DNA from: UBA5336 sp039818165
GTDB taxonomy: Bacteria; Pseudomonadota; Alphaproteobacteria; Caulobacterales; Hyphomonadaceae
Direction of reading: 5' to 3'
Length of the DNA stretch: 64,000 bases
Assembly: GCA_039818165.1 (NCBI GenBank)
Contig: JBCBUL010000008.1
Coordinates: forward strand, 28,548 to 92,547
Shown here one piece after another: positions 34,168 through 42,554 of the stretch (positions within the stretch are counted from its first letter, which is position 1; each line of letters starts with the position of its first letter). The translations under genes and the position numbers were made by a program. The notes under the pieces were generated by a model. The model searched no databases and was not told the origin of the DNA. It worked only from the letters and a program-made list of their open reading frames with translations.

Positions 34168-34646
34168 TTGCGCACTCCGTCCACAGTCGCAGCGCTGCGC
34201 CGGTCCATCTCGTCAAAGGCTCCCGGCTCCGCATCTTCTTCGTACAACGCATGAACCAGTAGTTTGTCGCCATCGACGGAGAGCGTCACCGTCCCGGGCG
34301 TCAGCGTGATCGAATTGGCGAAAGTGGTCTTGGCGAGATCGGACATGCATGTCGTTTTCACTTTGACCAAGGCAGGATTGATGTCGATGTCCGCCTTCAA
34401 ACAGGCTTGGATTACACGCCAGTTCGCCTTCAGAATTTCAATGAAGAGCCATACCCAATAGAATCCGAACTGAAAGATCCGTCCGTAGGGGGAGCTTTCA
34501 CGGTTCACGATATCGAGCCGGACCGCGAGAATCATCGTCACAACGATTGACGCGGCACCCAGGCTCAGGATGAGGGGCTTGTTCAAGCCGGACATCGCAT
34601 ACCAAAAGGCAATGACGGCCAGGAGAAGTCCTGCGAAATAGCGCAC
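34164..34646 (-). CDS. mnhE: Mrp subunit E
   Basis: A 160-residue protein of the MnhE/MbhA family and the first gene of the antiporter operon. Two hydrophobic helices at the N terminus are followed by FGFYWVWLFIEILKANWRVIQACL, split at WLFIEILKANW, and the cytoplasmic domain SITLTPGTVTLSVDGDKLLVHAL, split at SITLTPGTVT, which is diagnostic. It starts at GTG 34646; GGAG is 11 bases upstream and lies in the 3' arm of a hairpin (34658-34691). The complex exchanges Na+ (or K+) for protons across the inner membrane. Confidence 0.93.
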   Translation of the reverse strand: MRYFAGLLLAVIAFWYAMSGLNKPLILSLGAASIVVTMILAVRLDIVNRESSPYGRIFQFGFYWVWLFIEILKANWRVIQACLKADIDINPALVKVKTTCMSDLAKTTFANSITLTPGTVTLSVDGDKLLVHALYEEDAEPGAFDEMDRRSAATVDGVRK

Positions 34647-34657
34647 GTTGTTGGAAG

Positions 34658-34691
34658 CTCCGCGTCAGCCCTGACTGATAACTTCGCGGAG
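34658..34691 (-). promoter_or_regulatory. Leader hairpin covering the mnhE ribosome-binding site
   Basis: CTCCGCG and CGCGGAG form a perfect 7-bp stem around a 20-base interior that itself contains GTCAG/CTGAC. On the minus strand the 3' arm includes GGAG, the only ribosome-site candidate for the GTG start at 34646. The stem would hide it, suggesting translational control of the whole antiporter operon. Confidence 0.5.
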
Positions 34692-34787
34692 ACCTAAATG
34701 TCAGAATCGAGTTTGACCAGTCCCGGCGCGACGAATTTTCACTCATCGCCTTTCTGCGGGCTCAGCCCGGACTGCGCGTGAACGCCG

Positions 34788-35987
34788 TTAGCGCCCAAAC
34801 AACAGGTCGGCCGTTTTCCTGGCTGCGGAGAAGCCGCCTTCTTCAGGCACATCCTCGTCATCGACGACGCCCGATCGCGGTGAATAGGCCGAGGACAATG
34901 ACCAGTTCCAATACCGCAGAACGGTTTGGGCCTTCGCAACCGTCAATAGCTGGTAGCAATGAACAACGCGCTGAAAGCGCGGGTCCATCTCCCCGTCTTC
35001 GGCTTTGCTGCGCCGCTTCAGCGCATTCCAAAGGAGTTTGAGGTAAGCGGGCTTCATGCCGGTCGCTTTGGCAAGAACAGCAAGCCCTTCCCCGCCATTG
35101 TCAGACAGGATTTTGGCAATCGTGATAGGCTTAACACCCGACAGATAGCCGATTTCCTGGGCCATCTTGGCGTTCATGCCAGACTTGGCGGCAATCTCGA
35201 CGGCGTGTTCGAGATTGACGAACTCGCTTTTCTCGATCGCGCCCCGATTGCGCTGGCGCCGTTCAATCAACTGCATTGCCTTGCGCGCGTACGGGTCCTG
35301 CCAGTTTTCCGCAGCCATCATCGGAAAAACATCGGCGCATGCCGCGATCAGGTCCATCCGGTCCGCGGCGTGGCGCTGGAGAATGGTTCGGCGCACTGGA
35401 GAAGGCGACCACCAGAACAGAACCATCGCATGGGCAGGCGTCAGCTCGGGCCGATCCAGTAGAAGTTCACACAGATCCGTGTGTTCCCGGGAAATATCCA
35501 GGACCTGGTCAAGACCCAGATCCGACAGCACCGCGAGTTTGTTCGTCAAAAGCTCTGCAATGACGTCTGGCTCTGCAAATCCGATCAAAACGTCGGCAAG
35601 CATGGCGCCAACATTCTTGCGACGGGCAATCAGGAGACGGTGCTCCCTCGACGCAACCTGCGCCACATGGGCCAAATCCGGCTCTTCAACGCCCAGATTG
35701 TCTTCGAGAATTGGGCGAGCCACTTCCAGCGGAGAGGCGGCGAGGAACCTCAAAAGACGCCGCGGCGCCTCTGTTTTGTCCGCAAGGCGCTGGGCGCATA
35801 GCGCAACTTCGTCGATGGGCGCACCAAACAGCAGCTCCAATAGAATATCACTTCCCATCGAGCGGTCTTGGGGCGGCAGGCGCGACGACGGCAATGCAAT
35901 CACATCAATGAGACGCTTAACGAGCGCCTTGTGCGCCGGACTGTCAACGGCGGTGCCTTCTTCTAGGGCCGTAGCGAGATCTGACAT
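34788..35987 (-). CDS. DUF2336 domain-containing protein
   Basis: A 399-residue soluble, all-helical protein of the DUF2336 family, common in alphaproteobacteria and of unknown function. Recurrent helical segments recall HEAT-like repeats: RPILEDNLGVEEPDLAHVAQ, split at ILEDNLGV, then LSDLGLDQVLDISREHTDLCELLL and AHAMVLFWWSPSPVRRTIL. The C-terminal part is separate (LKLLWNALKRRSK). It stands alone between the antiporter operon and the DoxX-like gene. No membrane segment or signal peptide. Confidence 0.85.
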   Translation of the reverse strand: MSDLATALEEGTAVDSPAHKALVKRLIDVIALPSSRLPPQDRSMGSDILLELLFGAPIDEVALCAQRLADKTEAPRRLLRFLAASPLEVARPILEDNLGVEEPDLAHVAQVASREHRLLIARRKNVGAMLADVLIGFAEPDVIAELLTNKLAVLSDLGLDQVLDISREHTDLCELLLDRPELTPAHAMVLFWWSPSPVRRTILQRHAADRMDLIAACADVFPMMAAENWQDPYARKAMQLIERRQRNRGAIEKSEFVNLEHAVEIAAKSGMNAKMAQEIGYLSGVKPITIAKILSDNGGEGLAVLAKATGMKPAYLKLLWNALKRRSKAEDGEMDPRFQRVVHCYQLLTVAKAQTVLRYWNWSLSSAYSPRSGVVDDEDVPEEGGFSAARKTADLLFGR

Positions 35988-36071
35988 CGTAAACCTGTTC
36001 TGGCAGCAGCCGACAGCTTTACCGAAAACCCTTAACGCCGCGTGGACGGGGCGAAGACAAGCTTCAGCAGA

Positions 36072-36539
36072 TCAACGCGCGGCCTCTCTTGCGCGGCGTC
36101 CGGGGTGGATCATCACCAGAAGAATGCTCACCACCAGCATGGCAATCGCGAGCATGAAAAGTGCCCCGCCGTCCGTAGGAGCATCTGGACCCAGCGCCGT
36201 GGGCGTTTCACGGCCAAGCCAAGGCGAAAGGTGAAATCCTACGGCGCCTGACAAGACGCAGAATGATACCAGTGCACCGAACCGGCGCGACCATGGAATC
36301 AACAGCAAGAGCGCTGCGAACAATTCCAGAAACGCAACGCCAACACGCCCCGCAGGCTCGAACAGTGCAATACCTGAACGCTCTGCGAGTGTCGCGAACA
36401 CGATGTTTTCGCCCGGCAAGTCGAACAGTTTCACCGATCCCACCGGAGGGTTTGGCAGCGGATGGAGGGTGGCCTGGAGGAAAACGAAAATCAGCCCAAG
36501 CGCCAGAAGCCAGCTCAACAAGGATCGGATTAACAACAT
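36072..36539 (-). CDS. DoxX-like small membrane protein
   Basis: A 155-residue protein with four probable transmembrane helices (LLSWLLALGLIFVFLQATL, VGVAFLELFAALLLLIPWS, FGALVSFCVLSGAVGFHLS, LFMLAIAMLVVSILLVMI). The arrangement, with Glu in the second helix and a His before the third loop, is reminiscent of DoxX-like proteins, which are loosely linked to redox or stress functions. Start at ATG 36539 (MLLIRSLLSW) is chosen because it begins the first helix. It is divergent from the MFS gene. Confidence 0.72.
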   Translation of the reverse strand: MLLIRSLLSWLLALGLIFVFLQATLHPLPNPPVGSVKLFDLPGENIVFATLAERSGIALFEPAGRVGVAFLELFAALLLLIPWSRRFGALVSFCVLSGAVGFHLSPWLGRETPTALGPDAPTDGGALFMLAIAMLVVSILLVMIHPGRRAREAAR

Positions 36540-36572
36540 TCTACGCCCTCCGGGTTCGTCGTCGATTAGCAT

Positions 36573-36606
36573 GCACTGGTGGCGTGACAAATTCACGACG
36601 CAGTGC
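36573..36606. promoter_or_regulatory. Interrupted dyad between divergent DoxX-like and MFS genes
   Basis: Two nested inverted repeats share a centre: GCACTG (36573-36578) with CAGTGC (36601-36606), and CGTGA (36583-36587) with TCACG (36593-36597). The position between two divergent starts fits an operator. No regulator gene lies beside it. Confidence 0.35.
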
Positions 36607-36672
36607 GCTCCATGTTTCTTTTCAGTGCGGTCGCAGCTTATAGGTAAGGCCCACCAAGGAGTAGCCTTCGCC

Positions 36673-38133
36673 ATGGCATCACCCCCCGGCGACACCGAAA
36701 ACCCCCATCATACAGGGGGCACCATGGCGCAGGACGATGCTGCTGGCTCGGTCCGTTCGCCGGTGACGGGGCTCGATTCGGCCATGTCAGCCGGGGCTTC
36801 ATTTCTGGAAACAGCAGAATCCCTGCGCGCCCGCGCCGTGCGCCGGGGCGTCACCCGTGAGTTGCCAGCTTATCTCATGGTCCAGTCCAGCTGGTTCATG
36901 GCGTTCGGGCTACAAATGGTGCTGTTTCCGTACCTCATCACGAGCGCAAACTATTTGAACCTGGACGGCTTGGAACTTGGCCTGGCCAACATGGCCCTGT
37001 CCGCGCCATCCGTCGTGTTTCTCCTCATCGGCGGTGTGGTGGCTGAGCGCGCTGACGGCAAACGCCTCTTGATATTGTTACATCTTCTCGCTGCGGTGCC
37101 TGCCCTTGGATTGGCCGCAGCCGTCGCGAGTGGCCAGCTGACCTATCCGCTGATGATCTTCTACGGCATCACGATTGGGACGGTCGGCGCCTTCATGATG
37201 CCGGCGCGAGATGCGATCATCAACGAAGTGGTCGAAAGGCGTGTCCGCGTTGGCTCCGCGGTGACACTCCAATTGGGTGTGACCCTTGCCACCATGGCGC
37301 AATTCGTCAGTCAGATCGTCGGCCTGATCCTCGGCGGATATGCCGACAAGATGACCCGTATGCCGAGCTGGCTTGGTGGTTTCGGCGTCGGCCCAATCCC
37401 GAGTGAGACCCTTCTGGTGATCCAGAGCATCGCCTTGGCGTGCGGCGCAGTATTCGCGCTCTTCCTGGCCCGCGGGCGAAAAGTGAAGACGGGACGGTCC
37501 GGTATTGGCGCCGCTTTTGGTGACATCGCGGAGGGATTTCGCGCGGTTCGGGCAGACGGCAAGTTATGGGGCATGACAGCGCTGATGTTCGGCGTTGGTA
37601 TCTTCGTGATCGGCTCGTTCCTGGTCGTTCTGCCGATTATCAACCGGGACCTTTACGGCCTGGATTCCGATGGGATCCGGGACATGTTCGTTACCTTCTG
37701 GATGGGCGCCTTTGTTGCATCGGTCGCGCTGTCGGTCTTCAAGCGGATCAAACGCCAGGGCCGCCTCCTGCTGACCGCTCAACTGGTTGGATCGCTTGCC
37801 ATCCTGATCATGCTGGCCAAGCCACCGCACTATGTTTTTCTGATGATTGTCTTTATCTGGGGGATTGCTGGCGGCATCTCGATCGCCATGTCCCGGTCCA
37901 TCGTTCAGGACGCGGCGCCGAAAGACCAACTTGCCCGGGTCCTGTCGATCTACCAGCTTGGCTTTATGGCAGGCGCACCTTTTGGCGCGGCATTCATGGG
38001 CGCAGTCACAGACCTGTTTCCCGATGAGCCCCAGAGAGTCGCGATCATTCCGGCCACGGGTATGGTGCTGATGATCATCTGGATGGTGCTGCGCACACCG
38101 ATCTGGAACATGAAGAACGAGGTGGCCGATTAG
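36673..38133 (+). CDS. MFS transporter
   Basis: A 486-residue major facilitator superfamily protein with about 12 transmembrane helices after a soluble N terminus of about 65 residues. Visible are GGVVAERADGKRLLILL, a variant of the loop 2-3 motif A, FMMPARDAIINEVV near residue 175, characteristic of the MFS_3/enterobactin-exporter-like group, and GFMAGAPFGAAFMGAVTDL in the C-terminal half. Substrate unknown; efflux is likely from the group. ATG 36673 follows AAGGAG at 12-base spacing, and ATG 36724 with GGGGG nearby is an alternative. The SRAP gene starts three bases after the stop. Confidence 0.85.
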   Translation: MASPPGDTENPHHTGGTMAQDDAAGSVRSPVTGLDSAMSAGASFLETAESLRARAVRRGVTRELPAYLMVQSSWFMAFGLQMVLFPYLITSANYLNLDGLELGLANMALSAPSVVFLLIGGVVAERADGKRLLILLHLLAAVPALGLAAAVASGQLTYPLMIFYGITIGTVGAFMMPARDAIINEVVERRVRVGSAVTLQLGVTLATMAQFVSQIVGLILGGYADKMTRMPSWLGGFGVGPIPSETLLVIQSIALACGAVFALFLARGRKVKTGRSGIGAAFGDIAEGFRAVRADGKLWGMTALMFGVGIFVIGSFLVVLPIINRDLYGLDSDGIRDMFVTFWMGAFVASVALSVFKRIKRQGRLLLTAQLVGSLAILIMLAKPPHYVFLMIVFIWGIAGGISIAMSRSIVQDAAPKDQLARVLSIYQLGFMAGAPFGAAFMGAVTDLFPDEPQRVAIIPATGMVLMIIWMVLRTPIWNMKNEVAD

Positions 38134-38135
38134 TC

Positions 38136-38810
38136 ATGTGCGGACGGTTTTTCAGGTATGATGTTTCCTGGGCCGACTATCGTGCCGCCCTGGACTTGAT
38201 CCCGCCCGAAGACGTCGATCCGCCTGAGCCAACCTTCAATGCGGCGCCCATGAGCCTCCAACCCGTGATTCGTCCGGCAGAGCGCGGCGATCACTATGAA
38301 CTTGTGCCCATGGTCTGGAGCTTGATCCCAAGCTGGTGGAAGAAGCCCCTCAGCGAGAAGAAGTTCACAAGCTTCAATGCCAAATGCGAGACGCTGGCCG
38401 AAAAGCCCGTCTTCCGCGGCGCTTACAAGTATCGTCGCTGTCTGGTGCCGATGTCCGGATTCTACGAGTGGACTGGCGCCAAAGGTGCCAAAACCCCGTT
38501 CGCGATCTCGCTGCGCAATCGGCGTTGGTTCTGTCTTGCAGGGCTCTGGGACAGGTCGATGATAGACGGCTCGGAGATCGATAGTTTCACCATCGTCACC
38601 ACCACGCCCAACGATCTCATGGCAGGGCTCCATACGCGCATGCCCGTCATATTGCATCCAGAGAATTATACCCGCTGGCTCGACCCGAAATCAGGTCCGG
38701 TCGATGATCTCTTCGAGCCTTTCGCGACCGAAGACATGCATGCCTGGGTCGTCGGCCCCGATGTGGGCAATGTCAGGAATAATCATCCGGGGTTGGCCGA
38801 CGAAGTTTAG
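38136..38810 (+). CDS. SOS response-associated peptidase (SRAP, YedK/HMCES family)
   Basis: A 224-residue SRAP protein. Cys2 after the removable Met (MCGRF) is the nucleophile that crosslinks abasic sites in single-stranded DNA. The other active-site elements are present: TFNAAPM (Asn), GFYEWTG (Glu) and HTRMPVIL (His). This shields abasic sites in the replication fork from cleavage. Length is normal. It follows the MFS gene by two bases, so it is probably co-transcribed although unrelated in function. Confidence 0.95.
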   Translation: MCGRFFRYDVSWADYRAALDLIPPEDVDPPEPTFNAAPMSLQPVIRPAERGDHYELVPMVWSLIPSWWKKPLSEKKFTSFNAKCETLAEKPVFRGAYKYRRCLVPMSGFYEWTGAKGAKTPFAISLRNRRWFCLAGLWDRSMIDGSEIDSFTIVTTTPNDLMAGLHTRMPVILHPENYTRWLDPKSGPVDDLFEPFATEDMHAWVVGPDVGNVRNNHPGLADEV

Positions 38811-38838
38811 AGCGCGCCTTTATTCACCAAGACATGTC

Positions 38839-39675
38839 TCAGAGCGTTTCGTCGGCAACAAACGGGTAGAACCGGAACGAGTCATCAAGCGCCTCCATGG
38901 CGGCATTGAAGACCTCCACTTGTTCGGGCTTGGCACGAATAATCGCCACATGGAAATCAAGGTTTTCCCAGAAGAATCGCTGGTCCGCGCTCACCCGCAA
39001 ATGTTTCACAACACCATCGATCAAGCCTTCGGGAGTGTACTTCGGGTGAAACGCAACCGGCACAATGCGCGTCTCACCTGAGATGGGCACGGTCACTGTT
39101 CCCGTTTGGGTTCGCGCTTTTGGCAGCGCCCGGTCGCGGGAAATGACGATCTCATCGGGGCGGACCGCCTCCCCAGCGAGCGCGAGCAGTTTCTGCACAA
39201 CGGCCTGAATGTCGGTGTCAAAGCACTCAACCTGTTCATCGGTGAACACCCATCCGGGCATGGGCTGATCGATGCTTTTGAGCGCATAGTAGGTGTTTTG
39301 AACCACAAACAGCGCACAAATCTCTCCCGCCCCCTCTCGCTCCAACTCTTGAAGAAACGCGATCCGATCATCATCGCTCGACTTGAACAGACCCGATGCA
39401 TCCAGCGCGCTGTAAATCGCTTTCGCCTGTGAGATCTCCTCGGCGTTCAAGGGGAAGGGTGCGCCGGCCCCGGGACCAATCAGGCGGTCTTCATTGAGCG
39501 GCGGTTCCCAATAGGGTTGGCTAGTCTTGATGCTGGTCCACGCGGACAAAGCCTCGCGCAAGGCGAAGTACAGGCAACCAGCCACTCCCGCAAAAGCCAC
39601 GCCGGCAAGCCCCCATTCAGCGGCGCCATTATTTTCCGGCGTGCCCGCCGCCAGAAGCGCCAGCCGCAATAGCAA
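38839..39675 (-). CDS. Membrane-anchored protein of unknown function
   Basis: About 278 residues with one or two N-terminal hydrophobic segments (LLLRLALLAAG, GVAFAGVAGCLYFALREAL) and a soluble domain. The domain contains EEISQAKAIYSALDASGLF, IAFLQELEREGAGEI and PVAFHPKYTPEGLIDGVVKHL. I do not recognise it. The start is uncertain: the TTG at 39675 is listed, but the reading frame is open to beyond 39760 with no ATG or GTG, so a rarer start or coupling to the upstream UPF0262 stop (39735) is possible. It lies downstream of UPF0262 on the same strand. Confidence 0.65.
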   Translation of the reverse strand: MLLRLALLAAGTPENNGAAEWGLAGVAFAGVAGCLYFALREALSAWTSIKTSQPYWEPPLNEDRLIGPGAGAPFPLNAEEISQAKAIYSALDASGLFKSSDDDRIAFLQELEREGAGEICALFVVQNTYYALKSIDQPMPGWVFTDEQVECFDTDIQAVVQKLLALAGEAVRPDEIVISRDRALPKARTQTGTVTVPISGETRIVPVAFHPKYTPEGLIDGVVKHLRVSADQRFFWENLDFHVAIIRAKPEQVEVFNAAMEALDDSFRFYPFVADETL

Positions 39676-39734
39676 TGCTGCGGCAAACAGCGACGCCAGA
39701 GCCGGAAAGGCTTTCAGGGTCGCATCGATCCACT

Positions 39735-40223
39735 TCAGGTCAGCTGCCCCCGGCCCGTGCCATGGTGAAGCGCACAGATCAGCGTAAACAAGCGCCGGGA
39801 TGTGTCGAAGTCGATTTCGACTTTGCCTTTCAAACGCTCCGAAACCAGTTCCGATCCCTCATTGTGAACGCCGCGCCGCGCCATATCGATCGCCTCGATC
39901 TGATGGGGCGACTGGGTCCGGATCGCGTCGTAATAGCTTTCGCAGATCATGAAATAATCTCGGATGACGCTGCGAAACGGCGTCATAGACAGGATGAACG
40001 TATGGATCGCGTCGCCTGCCTCATCGCTGATATCGAAAACCAGCTTCCGCTCCTTGAGCGACAAGGACAGGCGGAAAGGCCCCGAGTCGCGCCCCTCCAC
40101 GCCGAAAACATTGTCCTCGATCAGGTCAAAGATCGCGACTCGCCGCTCATGCTCGGCTTCGGGCCCGGATGCCGCCAGCGTTGCGTCGTCAATATCGATG
40201 GAAATCAAACGGTTGTCGGTCAT
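39735..40223 (-). CDS. UPF0262 family protein
   Basis: A 162-residue protein with the UPF0262 pattern: RLISIDIDDATL at the N terminus, ERRVAIFDLIEDNVF, PFRLSLSLKERKLVFDI and MTPFRSVIRDYFMICESYYDAIR, split at RDYFMICESYYDAI, with AIDMARRGVHNEGSELL-like text near the end (here IDMARRGVHNEGSELV). Function unknown. The start at 40223 gives the family length. In other alphaproteobacteria this gene follows murA-DUF2948-hisD; here hisD is missing. Confidence 0.9.
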   Translation of the reverse strand: MTDNRLISIDIDDATLAASGPEAEHERRVAIFDLIEDNVFGVEGRDSGPFRLSLSLKERKLVFDISDEAGDAIHTFILSMTPFRSVIRDYFMICESYYDAIRTQSPHQIEAIDMARRGVHNEGSELVSERLKGKVEIDFDTSRRLFTLICALHHGTGRGQLT

Positions 40224-40307
40224 CGCCTTCGCCACATTTGCCGCGATGGTGACAGAGCCCCTGAGTCCGGGCAAGCCCTGGCTCCCGCCCCCTCGGTCAA
40301 GGCGCTA

Positions 40308-40745
40308 TCAGCCTTGGCCATGGTCCGGTGTTTTGCGTGTTGGCCAGGCCATCTCGGAATCCAGCAACGTCACGTCCAATGCCTCGACGTCCAGCGCGAT
40401 CTCGCCATCCCCAGAGAGCAGGATAATCACCTGCCCTTCCGGCGCTGTCTCACCTGGCTCAAACCGCACTTGTAGAACAGAAATGACGAGATCCTGCTGG
40501 GCCTGCGGCAGACCGCGCACACGCGCGGCAAGCACGTTATCGATACCAAGAATGGCGCGGACACGCTGTTTTGGTGCGCCCTCATGCTCCCACCGAAATC
40601 TGTTGAGCTCGAGTGTGAAACGTCTCTGGCGCGCCTTGTAAGACAGGTTTCCCGCCTGGCTGACAGCGTCTTGCACAGCCGCTGAAACAATCTCCAGATC
40701 GCTGGCGTCCTGCGCCATCAGGCGAAGCGGATTAGGGCTTGTCAT
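40308..40745 (-). CDS. DUF2948 family protein
   Basis: A 145-residue protein matching DUF2948: LRLMAQDASDLEIVSAAVQDAV (split at LMAQDASDL), FTLELNRFRWE, RVRAILGIDNVLAARVRG and VILLSGDGEIALDVEALDVTLLD (split at GEIALDVEAL). Its function is unknown, but association with murA is conserved in alphaproteobacteria. It lies 21 bases downstream of murA on the same strand. Confidence 0.9.
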   Translation of the reverse strand: MTSPNPLRLMAQDASDLEIVSAAVQDAVSQAGNLSYKARQRRFTLELNRFRWEHEGAPKQRVRAILGIDNVLAARVRGLPQAQQDLVISVLQVRFEPGETAPEGQVIILLSGDGEIALDVEALDVTLLDSEMAWPTRKTPDHGQG

Positions 40746-40766
40746 AATTCAGCTCCCCCGAGGATG

Positions 40767-42038
40767 TCAGTCTGACTCGCGCGAGACACCGGCCCCGCAC
40801 GCATTCAGTTTCCGGTCCAGGCCTTCGAAGCCGCGGTCCAGGTGATAGATGCGGTTGACCACAGTCTCCCCCTCCGCGGCAAGCCCGGCAATGACAAGTG
40901 AAACCGACGCTCGCAGATCCGTAGCCATGACGGGCGCTCCGTGGAGCTGTTCAACGCCCTTCACGACCGCTTCATGGCCTCGCACCGTGATATTCGCGCC
41001 CAGACGAGACAGCTCGGGCGCGTGCATGAATCGGTTTTCGAAAATGTTCTCGCGAATGATGGACGTTCCATCAGCTATGGACAGAAGTGCCATGAATTGC
41101 GCCTGGAGATCTGTGGGAAAACCCGGATGGGGTTGGGTATCGATGTCGACGGCCTTCAGGCGGGTGCCGTTGCGCTGGATGCGAATCGTGCCCGCATTGG
41201 CGTCCGCGTCCACAGTCACGCCAGTCTGGCGTAACGCGTCAATGGCCGCACCAAGGGCCTCCACGGGGGCGCCGACGAGGGTCACGTCACCGCCCGCCGC
41301 AGCCGCTGCCATAGCATATGTGCCCGCCTCGATGCGGTCGGGCATGACCTGATGCTCAGTTCCACCGAGGCGATCTACGCCTTCAATGCGAATGGTTTCG
41401 CTGCCGGCACCAGAGATTCGTGCGCCCATTGTGTTGAGACAATTGGCGAGGTCGGTGATCTCTGGTTCGCGGGCTGCATTCTCCAAAACGGTCTCACCGT
41501 TCGCCAAGGTCGCTGCCATCATGATATGTTCGGTCGCCCCCATCGAAGGGAACGGAAACTTTACATGTGCGCCCTGCAATCCGTGAATGGCCGCTGCCTT
41601 CACATACCCGCCCTCGACTTTGAGTTCGGCGCCCATCTGCGCAAGCGCATCCAAGTGAAAATTGACCGGACGTGCCCCGATTGCGCATCCCCCGGGCAGA
41701 GATACCGTGGCATGGCCGGAACGCGCCAGCAGTGGACCCAGCACATTAAAGCTCGCCCGCATTTTACGGACCTGATCATAGGGCGCGATCGTGCTTTTGA
41801 GTTCCGCCGCATTGAGGTGACAGGTCGCGCCCCCCTTCGGCCAATACACTTCGACTCCAAGAGTTCCCAGCAATTCGCCAAGGAAACGTGTGTCGCTCAG
41901 GTCCGGCATGTTTGAGAGCGTAAGCGGCTGGTCGGTGAGCAAGCTCGCCACCATCAGCTTCAGCGCCGAGTTCTTGGCGCCTGAGATTTCGATTTCGCCT
42001 TTGAGCGGGATGCCGCCGCGGATGTTAAGTCTGTCCAT
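40767..42038 (-). CDS. murA: UDP-N-acetylglucosamine 1-carboxyvinyltransferase
   Basis: A 423-residue EPSP-synthase-fold enzyme that transfers enolpyruvate from PEP to UDP-GlcNAc, the first committed step of peptidoglycan synthesis. Lys22 in SGAKNSALK and Cys118 in LPGGCAIGARPV, the fosfomycin target, are present. MGATEHIMMAATLA and RIEAGTYAMAAAA are typical. The final part, AGVSRESD, is short and acidic. Length is standard. DUF2948 follows. Confidence 0.97.
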   Translation of the reverse strand: MDRLNIRGGIPLKGEIEISGAKNSALKLMVASLLTDQPLTLSNMPDLSDTRFLGELLGTLGVEVYWPKGGATCHLNAAELKSTIAPYDQVRKMRASFNVLGPLLARSGHATVSLPGGCAIGARPVNFHLDALAQMGAELKVEGGYVKAAAIHGLQGAHVKFPFPSMGATEHIMMAATLANGETVLENAAREPEITDLANCLNTMGARISGAGSETIRIEGVDRLGGTEHQVMPDRIEAGTYAMAAAAAGGDVTLVGAPVEALGAAIDALRQTGVTVDADANAGTIRIQRNGTRLKAVDIDTQPHPGFPTDLQAQFMALLSIADGTSIIRENIFENRFMHAPELSRLGANITVRGHEAVVKGVEQLHGAPVMATDLRASVSLVIAGLAAEGETVVNRIYHLDRGFEGLDRKLNACGAGVSRESD

Positions 42039-42110
42039 CCGTGCTCGTTACTCTGGTCCGGCGGCAAGGAAAAGGCCGCAATGCGGCGGGCCTATGATTG
42101 TTGGCGCTTT

Positions 42111-42371
42111 CTATGCCTGACGGCGCTGATATCGCCAGATTCGCAGGAAGCCAGCGGCCCATCGCCGTTCTTGAAATATCAGTGTTTTTTGCACTGCACC
42201 ACAGGATTTGAAACCGGTTTTGACCATGATATCCGGCGCATCGTCACTAGCTTGACGAGAGTCAATCTCACACAAATTCTGCCGCCAGCGGGCATACGCT
42301 TCTATTGCAGACGCCAATATTTGCTCGTCCCCCGGCCGGTCGAGGCCAAGGCTTACTACTACATCGTTCAT
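42111..42371 (-). CDS. Small hypothetical protein upstream of murA
   Basis: An 86-residue ORF starting MNDVVVSLGLDRPGDEQI, with a basic, Trp-rich end (RRWAAGFLRIWRYQRRQA). No recognised domain. It is on the murA strand with a 72-base gap, so it could be the first gene of that operon. Support is modest: the frame is open and the length is reasonable, but it is short and its base composition is lower in GC than its neighbours. Confidence 0.45.
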   Translation of the reverse strand: MNDVVVSLGLDRPGDEQILASAIEAYARWRQNLCEIDSRQASDDAPDIMVKTGFKSCGAVQKTLIFQERRWAAGFLRIWRYQRRQA

Positions 42372-42502
42372 AGTCTTCCCCAACTACGCAACTTTTTGCA
42401 TCGTGCACTGATGATTAGAATTTAGCAACCATCCAACGCTTGATTTTGTGCAACTGCACTCGCGCGACGCACGAGTTAAGTGCGACGAAACCGGATCCGC
42501 TG

Positions 42503-42519
42503 TTGCGAAACATTCTCAA
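42503..42519. promoter_or_regulatory. Possible iron-responsive dyad upstream of ferric-iron ABC operon
   Basis: TTGCGAA and TTCTCAA flank ACA about 36 bases before the substrate-binding-protein start; six of seven positions are symmetric. It resembles the TTxGAA-type half sites of Irr/Fur family operators and sits where an iron repressor would act. Name of regulator is inference. Confidence 0.35.
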
Positions 42520-42554
42520 AGTGTCTAGGTCTGGCACCAGCCTAGGAGTTTCTC

